DNA from: a virus
Reading direction: 5' to 3' (one strand)
Length of the DNA: 25,477 nucleotides
IMG/VR virus record: IMGVR_UViG_3300017598_000009
Coordinates: 1 to 25,477 of that record
Shown here one piece after another: positions 16,443 through 22,676 of the stretch (position 1 is its first letter; each line of letters begins with the position of its first letter). The notes below the pieces were generated by a model. It did not search any database, had not been told where the DNA came from, and saw nothing but the letters and a program-made list of their open reading frames with translations. Position numbers and translations under genes: made by a program.

Positions 16443-16615
16443 ATCACTTAAAGGAGCAGAATGAATCGTATGTGGAACACTTGCGTAAAGCAATGTATTA
16501 TTCCGGTTGTTTGCTTGTTGGTAGCGTTTGTGCTTTTGTCCACGCTCTTGTTCCATTCGTGATGACAAAGACAACTACCAATCTTGTGAGATACCTAAGT
16601 AATGATCTTAAATGA
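16439..16615 (+). CDS. DUF6356-like small membrane protein (58 aa)
   Basis: 58 residues starting MNHLKEQNESYVEHLRKAMY and continuing with a hydrophobic stretch that contains the H-A-L-V-P-F motif (residues 39-44), then a polar C-terminus. The order 'H-L-x-x-x-x-x-x-Y-x-x-H-x-x-x-A', one TM segment and 'HA-x-x-P-F' is the pattern of the DUF6356 family of small bacterial and phage membrane proteins (function unknown). ATGA overlaps join it to both neighbours, which supports this frame over the nested one at 16461. Confidence 0.7.
   Translation: MNHLKEQNESYVEHLRKAMYYSGCLLVGSVCAFVHALVPFVMTKTTTNLVRYLSNDLK
16461..16562 (+). CDS. Possible nested membrane peptide (33 aa), uncertain
   Basis: In another frame inside the DUF6356-like gene, ATG 16461 follows AAGGAG (16451-16456) with a 4-base gap and encodes MNRMWNTCVKQCIIPVVCLLVAFVLLSTLLFHS-like content: a short polar lead and a single strongly hydrophobic helix. 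Small nested TM peptides occur in phage lysis genes. However, shifted frames of membrane genes are often hydrophobic by chance, and the AAGGAG also encodes residues of the host frame. Kept as a weak candidate. Confidence 0.25.
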   Translation: MNRMWNTCVKQCIIPVVCLLVAFVLLSTLLFHS

Positions 16616-16923
16616 CGATAACAAATGGAGCGAGGAAAAGACTATCAGAAGTTCTAAAAGACGGAGAGTTCCTAGAGGTTGGATTGAAAGGTGGCGGCTG
16701 TGGTGGAGCAACTATCCTCCTGACAAAAGTGTCTACGATGAGTACAGACGCATTGAACATAGCAGGGAGTACCAACGTAATATTCGCAGACAAAACCTCG
16801 CAGACGTATTTGACAGAGGGTAGCCTTGATTACAATAACGAGTCGTTTAATGCCTCGTTCATATTTAAACCACCATTGGGTACGGAGTCCTGCGGTTGCG
16901 GGGCATCAATTAAAATAGGATAG
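16612..16923 (+). CDS. A-type Fe-S carrier (IscA/ErpA/HesB-like)
   Basis: 103 residues, near the usual 107-115 of the family. It shows the family order: an N-terminal helix (NGARKRLSEVLKDGEF), the first cysteine in GLKGGGCGG (C30), a beta-rich middle with V-I-F-A-D and the L-T-E-G-S-L-D-Y turn. The C-terminal CGCG box in ESCGCGASI follows, with C94 and C96. In IscA/ErpA the three cysteines bind a [2Fe-2S] or [4Fe-4S] cluster for transfer to apo-proteins, and all three are present here. The gene overlaps the DUF6356 gene by ATGA and lies in a membrane/export cluster rather than the replication block. The family is a known auxiliary gene of marine phages. Confidence 0.85.
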   Translation: MTITNGARKRLSEVLKDGEFLEVGLKGGGCGGATILLTKVSTMSTDALNIAGSTNVIFADKTSQTYLTEGSLDYNNESFNASFIFKPPLGTESCGCGASIKIG

Positions 16924-16926
16924 GAG
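16922..16926 (+). promoter_or_regulatory. Ribosome-binding site AGGAG
   Basis: AGGAG overlaps the TAG stop of the Fe-S carrier gene and stands 6 bases before ATG 16933, supporting translation of the 40-residue membrane peptide. Confidence 0.7.
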
Positions 16927-16932
16927 ATAGTT

Positions 16933-17055
16933 ATGTGGGAAAAGTTCAAAGCGTTAAACCCGAAAGTAAAGTGGGGCATAACAATAGCACTAGCGGTACT
17001 GTTCGTACTCGCCGCAATCTATGGCTCACCATCGCCCTCTGTTGTGGCGCAGTAG
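16933..17055 (+). CDS. Small single-TM protein (40 aa)
   Basis: ATG 16933 with AGGAG 6 bases upstream opens a 40-residue frame ending at TAG 17053-17055. The protein has a basic N-terminus (MWEKFKALNPKVKWG), a single TM helix (ITIALAVLFVLAAIYG) and a short Ser/Pro tail (SPSPSVVAQ). That is a positive-inside, N-in small membrane protein, suitable as holin, lysis regulator or scaffold. It overlaps the lipoprotein gene that starts inside it in a different frame. No family is recognised. Confidence 0.65.
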   Translation: MWEKFKALNPKVKWGITIALAVLFVLAAIYGSPSPSVVAQ

Positions 17056-17369
17056 GATGCACAACGGTAAAGAAAGCAACGGTAGTAGCAACGGGGGCAG
17101 CCGTGGGTGCAACTGCGGGGACTGTCTTGTCGGGGGGTGTGATTGCACCGATAGCGGGAGCCATGACAACTGCTTTTGTGGTAGATGTGGCGACAGAGAT
17201 ATCGCATCGGACATCGGTGAGTGATATGGACTGCGCCCCTGATAATATATGGACGATCATGCAATCGCTAGTAGAGATAGGAGGATGGGCATTACTGCTG
17301 ATATTCGTAGCACCAATGGTAATTGGATGGATATTACCCGGACCTTTAGAAAAAAAGCGCAAGCAGTAA
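16971..17369 (+). CDS. Lipoprotein with glycine-zipper and C-terminal TM
   Basis: Frame open from 16935 to 17369. I take GTG 16971 as start, giving 132 residues with basic residues (VRTRR), a hydrophobic core (NLWLTIALCC) and a lipobox-like A-V-G-C at residues 27-30. GTG 16935 would put the signal too deep. After the lipidated Cys comes a Gly/Ala-rich membrane-active stretch (ATGAAVGATAGTVLSGG, then IAPIAGAMTTAFVVD) with G-x-x-x-G spacing. A polar part and a second hydrophobic helix (ALLLIFVAPMVIGWILPG) ending EKKRKQ follow. It could be an outer-membrane lysis component. Start and function are inferred. Confidence 0.6.
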   Translation: MGHNNSTSGTVRTRRNLWLTIALCCGAVGCTTVKKATVVATGAAVGATAGTVLSGGVIAPIAGAMTTAFVVDVATEISHRTSVSDMDCAPDNIWTIMQSLVEIGGWALLLIFVAPMVIGWILPGPLEKKRKQ

Positions 17370-18376
17370 TAGCGGCGCTGTTACTGATATCATCAGCTCA
17401 GGCTGATCTACATGGTAGTAGAGCAAGTTTCCTGATGGTTGATGATGGGTGGATGACGTTGAACTACCTACACCCAGGAGCAGAAAAACTTAGAATGAGA
17501 GCCGCCGCATTAGCAAACGGCGATACCCATATCTACATCTACAGCCGCAACGCTGGTGATAATTTCGGCAGCAATTTCAAGAACGTTAGCGCCATTAGTC
17601 CCAAGCCAGATTGGGAGGCACAACTAGATACTCTAATAGCCGCAGGGTTAAGTCCTGTTATATGGTTAACACCAGACGATAGCGCAAGCATTACCCGTCA
17701 ATCAACTGCGGCACAAGCAGCACACTTCAGCGAGGTGGTTCGTAGATTTGATAGCAGGGTATCGGGCTATGTTGCCTGCCTCGAATGTGATGAGTATTGG
17801 AGCGCTACTAAAGTCAACGCTCTAGTCGCTCACTTAAAGTCAATCACCAATAAGCCAGTTGGGGTTCATTTAACTTCCGGTATCGGCGGTAAAAAAGGAA
17901 ACAAGGAATACTATGCTAATGCTGATTACGTCTTTCTACAGTTTGGTTGGGATAAGACCCCCGCAGAGATTTCTGCAATGGTCAAACAGACGATTGCTAT
18001 CACAGGCAAGCCGGTGGTTGCATCGGAGTATGCGAAAGAGAGCCGCTCAGCAGCGGCTAGGGCGCTAGGCAACGCGGCTTGTCGAGCGGGAGCGATAGGC
18101 ACAGGAAACGGAAGAAGCATCACTGCCTGCGGACAACGCCCCCCAGCAGCCAAGAAGGTGAGATGGTACAAGGAGTACGAGAACGAACTGATCGTTTCTG
18201 GGGTCGTAGTAGCAACCCTCTACGCTGTATCAAGATTCGGGGTACCACTGACACTACAGGCAAATGAGAGCGCATACAGGGTGGGAGTAGAACAACCCCT
18301 GTCGGAAAATACTTCCCTCTCTTTAGAGATTGATAACGCAGATAGGATAACAGGAAGGTTTAACTGGAGGTTCTAA
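17327..18376 (+). CDS. Secreted TIM-barrel glycoside-hydrolase-like protein
   Basis: 349 residues from ATG 17327. That start gives a proper signal peptide (RTFRKKAQAVIAALLLISSAQA), whereas the frame's earlier ATG at 17249 would bury it. The body looks like a (beta/alpha)8 hydrolase: THIYIYSRNAGDNFG, then LDTLIAAGLSPVIWLTPDDS, a possible acid/base Glu in GYVACLECDEYW (E153 or E156), ADYVFLQFGW, and a possible nucleophile in KPVVASEYA (E234). The Glu pair at these two strands is the clan GH-A arrangement. After about residue 275 come a possible TM (ELIVSGVVVATLYAVSRFG) and a beta end finishing in Phe. It may attack cell wall or surface glycans. The substrate is unknown. Confidence 0.55.
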   Translation: MDITRTFRKKAQAVIAALLLISSAQADLHGSRASFLMVDDGWMTLNYLHPGAEKLRMRAAALANGDTHIYIYSRNAGDNFGSNFKNVSAISPKPDWEAQLDTLIAAGLSPVIWLTPDDSASITRQSTAAQAAHFSEVVRRFDSRVSGYVACLECDEYWSATKVNALVAHLKSITNKPVGVHLTSGIGGKKGNKEYYANADYVFLQFGWDKTPAEISAMVKQTIAITGKPVVASEYAKESRSAAARALGNAACRAGAIGTGNGRSITACGQRPPAAKKVRWYKEYENELIVSGVVVATLYAVSRFGVPLTLQANESAYRVGVEQPLSENTSLSLEIDNADRITGRFNWRF

Positions 18377-18675
18377 TGCAACTGTGCATAGTAGAATGGA
18401 AAGATATTATATCCAGTGCTGGGTGGGACACCGCTGATATTGTCAACTGCCCAACCATATCATCTGTAGGATGGTTCGTCAGCGACGATGGACACACTAT
18501 AAAGATCTGTAACACGCAGGCCCCAGAGGAATTCGACGACACAAAGGATAGGCTGCCGTATGGGGTGACAGCGTTTCCCAAGGGGTGCGTTAGCAAGCTG
18601 GAGTTTATTTCGGTGGATAGCGTTGAGACAAAGAGGGGTCCAGCAGGCGCTGTTTTCCGTACTCCGCCAGGGTGA
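18376..18675 (+). CDS. Conserved small phage protein (99 aa)
   Basis: 99 residues, TAATG-coupled to the hydrolase-like gene. The pattern W-K-D-I, C-P-T-I-S-S-V-G-W-F-V-S-D-D-G, I-K-I-C-N-T and Y-G-V-T-A-F-P-K-G-C-V is a small phage protein family I recognise as widespread in marine and enteric phages, with no assigned function to my knowledge. The family usually ends soon after the F-P-K-G-C-V motif. Here about 30 further residues follow and overlap the end of the opposite-strand gene at 18605-18820 by 71 bases. It is the last gene of the + strand block. Confidence 0.75.
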   Translation: MQLCIVEWKDIISSAGWDTADIVNCPTISSVGWFVSDDGHTIKICNTQAPEEFDDTKDRLPYGVTAFPKGCVSKLEFISVDSVETKRGPAGAVFRTPPG

Positions 18676-18820
18676 TCCCCTCCTTTTGGGCAAACACGTC
18701 AGCCCATGTAGCGCCAGACGGGGCAATCACTCGAGCACGAGCATAGCACCACCTAGCGAAACACAGGCGTCGGTGTTGTTGCTGCTCCTCACGCAGCGCT
18801 GGGGTAGACTTGGTTGTCAC
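18605..18820 (-). CDS. Small basic phage protein (71 aa)
   Basis: The frame is open from 18868, but the most natural start is GTG at 18820 (reading MTTKSTPALREEQQQHRRLC). This gives 71 residues, with 'agg' about 10 bases upstream as a weak ribosome site. Helix-rich and basic at first, it then contains the motif G-A-T-W-A-D-V-F-A-Q-K-E-G-I-T-L-A-E-Y. The 'R-x-x-V-I-x-x-S-G-A-T-W-x-x-V-F-A' type sequence resembles small phage proteins of unknown function. It overlaps the HNH gene by 32 bases and the + strand gene 18376-18675 by 71 bases. Confidence 0.5.
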   Translation of the reverse strand: MTTKSTPALREEQQQHRRLCFARWCYARARVIAPSGATWADVFAQKEGITLAEYGKQRLLDPSLSQRYPPK

Positions 18821-19499
18821 GCACAAACCTAGCGTTTTCTTCTCTCCAACCAAGAACGTTTTGACCATCTAAGTTGGTAAGGGTTTCCCACAAATCCTTG
18901 TCCAGAACTTTGATGGTCCCATCTGCCAGGATTGTGAACCTGTTGAAATCATACAGCTTGTGCATAGCCATTGACATTGGCAGACTGCTATCCCTGTGAT
19001 ACCGATCCTGCTCCTCACACTCCTTGAACGGACGTATGTGGGCCACCTGTACCACCATAGTAGGATACCAGTTCCTGTCTATACAGCATTGCACCTTTCC
19101 ATCCTTCTCTTTGGATAGCACCACCCACTTACGCAAGTGATGGCTACCCGTCCAACTACGTCCAGAGTTGTGATAAGTTCTATCGTCTAGTGGGATGATT
19201 GGTGGCGTGTAGTCTGACTCAGCCCAATTTGCAGCATCAGAGCGCCTGCCACTACCCCCGGTAACAAACTTCCACTTGTACCCTCCGGCCCTGCCTCCTA
19301 TCTTGGCGGCAGCACCAACTCTATCCCCCCCTCTATAATCACCGACTATATTATATGAAGGACTGCCTCCTCGAGAAACGTACTTTGCCCCAGCCGTAAT
19401 TCTACTGGACTTGATTCCAGCCCACTTGGCTGCGGAGATTAACGATTCAAATATGGTGCCAGTGTCAACACACAGCACCTCCCTTTTAGGTGATGACAT
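18789..19499 (-). CDS. NUMOD1-HNH endonuclease (homing-type)
   Basis: 236 residues. The N-terminus (VLCVDTGTIFESLISAAKWA, SSRITAGAKYVSR, then AGGYKWKFVTGG) fits a NUMOD1 DNA-binding module, interrupted by a Gly/Arg-rich insert. The middle and end contain HIRPFKECEEQDRYHRDSSL and PMSMAMHKLYDFNRFTI, the 'AHI-x-P ... LP-x-x-x-x-x-H-x-L-x-D-x-x-x-F' pattern of HNH_2-type nucleases, with likely metal-binding His in AHIRP and AMHKLYD. Such NUMOD-HNH proteins are free-standing homing endonucleases that cut a related phage lacking the gene. The start is at an overlap with the RecB-like gene: TAA stop and ATG share base 19499. Confidence 0.7.
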   Translation of the reverse strand: MSSPKREVLCVDTGTIFESLISAAKWAGIKSSRITAGAKYVSRGGSPSYNIVGDYRGGDRVGAAAKIGGRAGGYKWKFVTGGSGRRSDAANWAESDYTPPIIPLDDRTYHNSGRSWTGSHHLRKWVVLSKEKDGKVQCCIDRNWYPTMVVQVAHIRPFKECEEQDRYHRDSSLPMSMAMHKLYDFNRFTILADGTIKVLDKDLWETLTNLDGQNVLGWREENARFVRDNQVYPSAA

Positions 19500-20290
19500 T
19501 ATTTCTTGCTCCTGCTACGTTTGTTAGAGTCTTTCAACTCCTTTAGGCGATAGTGCAATTCCTGAGCCCCTAAAAATGCTTTGAAATCTGCCGCTATATC
19601 TTTAGATTTAGCCGCCTCAAACTCCCCGGTCTTCTTATCAAACCTGAGAATCCAAGCGCCCTCTACAACCTCCCCGTGTACGTGTCGTACAGCCTCCGCA
19701 TATGCTGCACACTGCAGAAAATACTCATCCCATATGCCTGTTGAGGTTTTAAAATCTACCACGCAAAACTCGCCATTTATGTTAGCAACTGCGTCAACAG
19801 TGCCAGCATAGTTATGCTCCCGGTGGTACAGTTTTTCCTCTGAGCTGATCCACTCTATCGTGTTATCGTCTACCCATTTGTTAAACCCCTCTATTGCTCG
19901 AACAGCGTTCTCGTCTGCGGGCAGTTCTGGCTCATCACCATTGCCCATCTTGAAATTGATAGCAGCCTCACACCAACTGTGAACTATGGTCCCTATACCA
20001 CGCGCCGCCTCAGACTTCTTGCGGAACGCACTACGTATACCATTGTACACGCCGTCGATAGACATGTTTCCAGAGAATTCAAGTCCTTCATCTGTTAATA
20101 AGACGTTATCCTTGAACCATCTGGCACCTTCTGCGGCAGCCCACGGCATCAACGCGGGCTTGTTGATAACACCTAGAATAGTAGTGACGGAGGGAACATA
20201 CTTACCACCAACTAGGTAAGTATGTTTCCCCTCACTAAACTCTAGTTCGATAGACTCGCCATCAAAATACTCTAGAGAATACTTGGCCAT
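19499..20290 (-). CDS. RecB-like PD-(D/E)XK exonuclease
   Basis: 263 residues. The conserved order of PDDEXK (Cas4/RecB-family) nucleases is plain. H104 sits in GTIVHSWCEAA, D166 in AGTVDAVANI, D179 and K181 in CVVDFKTSTG, and Q193 and Y197 in LQCAAYAEA (motif III Q-x-x-x-Y). The N-terminal VTTILGVINKPALMPWAA is typical of phage members. In phages this enzyme acts as a processive 5'-3' or two-way exonuclease feeding an annealing protein, here probably the Rad52-type protein. A lysine-rich tail (SNKRSRSKK) ends it. It is joined by one-base overlap (TAATG) to the gene at 20290-20550 and so is expressed with the recombination genes. Confidence 0.85.
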   Translation of the reverse strand: MAKYSLEYFDGESIELEFSEGKHTYLVGGKYVPSVTTILGVINKPALMPWAAAEGARWFKDNVLLTDEGLEFSGNMSIDGVYNGIRSAFRKKSEAARGIGTIVHSWCEAAINFKMGNGDEPELPADENAVRAIEGFNKWVDDNTIEWISSEEKLYHREHNYAGTVDAVANINGEFCVVDFKTSTGIWDEYFLQCAAYAEAVRHVHGEVVEGAWILRFDKKTGEFEAAKSKDIAADFKAFLGAQELHYRLKELKDSNKRSRSKK

Positions 20291-20550
20291 TAGTACGGTG
20301 GAGGAGCGTCAGATGCGATTGAACTCTGCTTGGTAGCATTGCCACCTGCACCAGCACCACCCTGGAACGGGGCACCTAACTTACCTTTAAGGTAAGGTCG
20401 CCCAGCTTTGGATATGTTTTTCCACAGGCCGATCTCAAATGGCACCCCCTCGTACATCCCCTCTCCTTTGTAATCAGGCATGTTATCGCCCTCTTCCTTT
20501 TTTCCATTAGGAAACATCACCAACGTGTTGTTGTCTAATTCCATAGCCAT
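20290..20550 (-). CDS. Small phage DNA-metabolism protein, ssDNA-binding type (candidate)
   Basis: 86 residues from ATG 20550 (GAGG 8 bases upstream). The core M-P-D-Y-K-G, E-I-G-L-W-K-N-I-S-K-A-G-R-P-Y-L-K-G-K resembles DUF736-type proteins, short OB-like phage proteins that stand in for ssDNA-binding proteins. The last 25 residues are a flexible Gly/Ser region ending S-D-A-P-P-P-Y, which recalls the acidic-hydrophobic tip of SSB, though the match is loose. It is one base from the RecB-like gene (TAATG), consistent with recombination or replication work. The role is inferred. Confidence 0.55.
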   Translation of the reverse strand: MAMELDNNTLVMFPNGKKEEGDNMPDYKGEGMYEGVPFEIGLWKNISKAGRPYLKGKLGAPFQGGAGAGGNATKQSSIASDAPPPY

Positions 20551-20579
20551 CTTGCTTTCCTCGTGTTGTTGAAAAATAT

Positions 20580-20789
20580 TTAACTAATTGTACCATACAA
20601 TATCTCAGCGTAGTGAATAATTTTTTTAAGATCTTCACGCGGCTGCCCTTTCTTATCCCATCTAGTTGCATACTTAACGATGTTCGCACTGCAGTAGTCT
20701 AACTTATTCTGCATAATGTACTCGATCGGCTGGATAGGTAAGTCATAATAATCCGGTACCTTTTTAGGATCGGATATCTCGTTGCTCAT
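20580..20789 (-). CDS. DUF3310-type protein (T7 gp1.7-related domain)
   Basis: 69 residues. The sequence matches the small DUF3310 fold: Y-Y-D-L-P-I-Q-P-I-E-Y-I, then L-D-Y-C-S-A-N-I-V-K-Y-A-T-R-W, and P-R-E-D-L-K-K-I-I-H-Y-A-E-I-L. This 'NIxKYxxRW-x-K-x-G-x-x-x-DLxK' pattern is diagnostic. DUF3310 occurs as the C-terminal part of T7 gp1.7, a nucleotide kinase, so a role in nucleotide metabolism beside the reductase gene is plausible. The stand-alone form has no proven activity that I know of. It overlaps the upstream gene by ATGA. Confidence 0.8.
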   Translation of the reverse strand: MSNEISDPKKVPDYYDLPIQPIEYIMQNKLDYCSANIVKYATRWDKKGQPREDLKKIIHYAEILYGTIS

Positions 20790-21004
20790 TTTCTTTTTTC
20801 CACCTCGGTTAAAATTGATTCATCTCTATCTTGCGGTGAGCTGAACGGGCCCATCGAGCACAGGTAAGTCAACTTAGAATCTGCCAGTAGATACCAGAAC
20901 TGTTTAACACCATCAGACTCAAGCCAGTACCGCTCGCACCTGTAGTCTGTGCCCTCTACTCTGCCCATGTTACCTGCACCAAGACTTCCCCAAGTTATTT
21001 TCAC
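20786..21004 (-). CDS. Uncharacterised small protein (72 aa)
   Basis: 72 residues (MKITWGSLGAGNMGRVEGTD, then RCERYWLESDGVKQFWYLLA). It is a beta-rich small protein without signal or membrane segment, ending in a charged EVEKRK. It has ATGA overlap with the DUF3310 gene and a 25-base gap after the reductase gene, in which no terminator was noticed. I do not recognise the family. The location suggests nucleotide or DNA metabolism. Confidence 0.6.
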   Translation of the reverse strand: MKITWGSLGAGNMGRVEGTDYRCERYWLESDGVKQFWYLLADSKLTYLCSMGPFSSPQDRDESILTEVEKRK

Positions 21005-21029
21005 TAAACCGTGCAGTCAGGTGGCGCTA

Positions 21030-22673
21030 TCATATACCGCACACTCCTGAGAGGCACTGCTCCTCACTGTTGTCCTCGTAGATTACGCCACGCTTAGCAT
21101 GAGCCTCCTCATATGACACTGAGGTGATAGGCTGCCCCCCTCTCGAGCCATCAGGATACACAGTCAAACCTCTTAGTCCGGGCGCATACTTCTTAATGAT
21201 CCGAGCAAACTCACCAACCTTATCTTCATTGTTTTGGTCAGTTCCCCACGCAGGCAGGTTCAACGTGGAACTTATGCCGTGATCTACGAACTTCTGCAAC
21301 TCGTACTGCAGTTTAATCCTGCGCTCTGGATCTGACGCCAAGTCAACTGCTGACTCAATGTTATCAGGTTTAATTCCTGTGCCTATCAGTGCCTGTGCTG
21401 TACCGTCAACGACAAACTGATGTTTCCACCTGGTTCCATCAGAAAGATAGCGTCTGCGGTATGCAACGGCGTAGATAGGTTCCACTCCAGAGGTGGTGCC
21501 GGCAAGGATGCTGATGGTTCCCGTTGGCGCAATTGCCCTATATCCTTTAGGATAGTTGAGACAAAATCTTCCGCAATGCTCATCTGCCGATCTTTTACTT
21601 TCTGATTCATATACCCTCATCCATTGTTTAAGTTCGTCTACCATTTCGTACTTATGACCACGCCTTAGCAGCCACTCGTGCATGCCCATAAGGCCAAGCC
21701 CTATACGACTGTTCTTCTGCCTCACCTTGTACACCCTGCTATAGGGTAGGTGTGCCCTCATTAAACCACAAACCAAGAACTTAGAGCCAAGAGAAACGAC
21801 CTCTTTAAACTCCTCAACCGAAGAAATATTAGCCAAATTAACAGAGCCAAGGTTACATACATCGCTGTCATCCTCTGACGTAATTTCCGTACAAGCGTTT
21901 CGTAAAGTTTCATTCTGTTGCGCTCCAAAGTTAAACGAAAACCCAGGCTCACCTGTCATCATGGCCTGCTTAACATTCTCTAGGTAAATCTTGTTCATCG
22001 GGTCTTTGAGCCACGCATCATCGTAGTTCAGAGACACGTTCATCATGTCCAATGGGGCGGGCCAGTTAAAGTTTTCTTTCTTCAACTCTGCCAGAGTAGT
22101 GCCTGCTACCTTTATGTCATGCCAGTTCTTTACGGTTAGGAAATCACCCGCGTCTTCATGTTGCCAGTTCATACTGCCATACATTGCAGACCTGCGGCTA
22201 CCACCCTGCATAACGTAGCGACCAATCTCGTTGGTGGCTAAAAGAAACGGTATGGGGCCAGAGGACACCCCACCCGTCTTACTTAATGTCCTACCTTTCG
22301 GGCGGAATGCTGATACATCGATTCCGATTCCACCCCCGGTCATCAAACAAGATCCTGCACGTTGCCACAGTGCGGCCCATTCTTCCCGGGTATCCTCCTC
22401 TGCTTTAAGTAGGTAACAATTGTTGTAGAACCGCGCCTCTCTACCAGCATACCAGAGATACCTGCCTCCCGGCATAAACTTAAACTCTGATATATACTGA
22501 GTGAGCTGGTCACGATCAGACTTATCCATAAGCGGAGTCTTCATAGCATTGAAGTCACCACACACGCTGTTGACCACAGCGTGCGCCTTGTCCTCCCATG
22601 TTTCGTAGGGGTTAGAGGCATACTTCTGCTTGAATATAGTCTCCCCTAATTCTGTTTTAAATCCTTGACTCAT
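21030..22673 (-). CDS. nrdJ: Class II (adenosylcobalamin-dependent) ribonucleotide reductase
   Basis: 547 residues. The active site N-x-C-x-E appears as NACTE (N259, C261, E263), the cysteine carrying the thiyl radical. The reducing pair fits C86 (NNCYLL) and C273 (DVCNLGSVNLANI). The barrel motifs IGLGLMGMHEWL, APTGTISILAGTTSGVEP and GLTVYPDGSRGGQP are present, and the C-terminus carries the swinging-tail pair C540/C545 (CLSGVCGI). No small subunit gene is seen, and a single-chain design of this size fits class II, using coenzyme B12 instead of a di-iron subunit. It converts ribonucleotides to deoxyribonucleotides for phage DNA synthesis and works without oxygen. It is 3 bases from the transporter gene upstream. 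Confidence 0.9.
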   Translation of the reverse strand: MSQGFKTELGETIFKQKYASNPYETWEDKAHAVVNSVCGDFNAMKTPLMDKSDRDQLTQYISEFKFMPGGRYLWYAGREARFYNNCYLLKAEEDTREEWAALWQRAGSCLMTGGGIGIDVSAFRPKGRTLSKTGGVSSGPIPFLLATNEIGRYVMQGGSRRSAMYGSMNWQHEDAGDFLTVKNWHDIKVAGTTLAELKKENFNWPAPLDMMNVSLNYDDAWLKDPMNKIYLENVKQAMMTGEPGFSFNFGAQQNETLRNACTEITSEDDSDVCNLGSVNLANISSVEEFKEVVSLGSKFLVCGLMRAHLPYSRVYKVRQKNSRIGLGLMGMHEWLLRRGHKYEMVDELKQWMRVYESESKRSADEHCGRFCLNYPKGYRAIAPTGTISILAGTTSGVEPIYAVAYRRRYLSDGTRWKHQFVVDGTAQALIGTGIKPDNIESAVDLASDPERRIKLQYELQKFVDHGISSTLNLPAWGTDQNNEDKVGEFARIIKKYAPGLRGLTVYPDGSRGGQPITSVSYEEAHAKRGVIYEDNSEEQCLSGVCGI

Positions 22674-22676
22674 TTC

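Noticed and set aside
17249-17326. Earlier ATG start for the hydrolase-like protein
   Set aside because: It would add 26 residues in front of a normal signal peptide and bury it. ATG 17327 gives a standard secretion signal.
16946-17362. 138-residue - strand frame opposite the lipoprotein gene
   Set aside because: It is a mirror of the Gly/Ala-rich + frame (Ala/Pro/Thr-rich output). The + strand frame has a signal peptide and gene coupling, so the - frame is a shadow.
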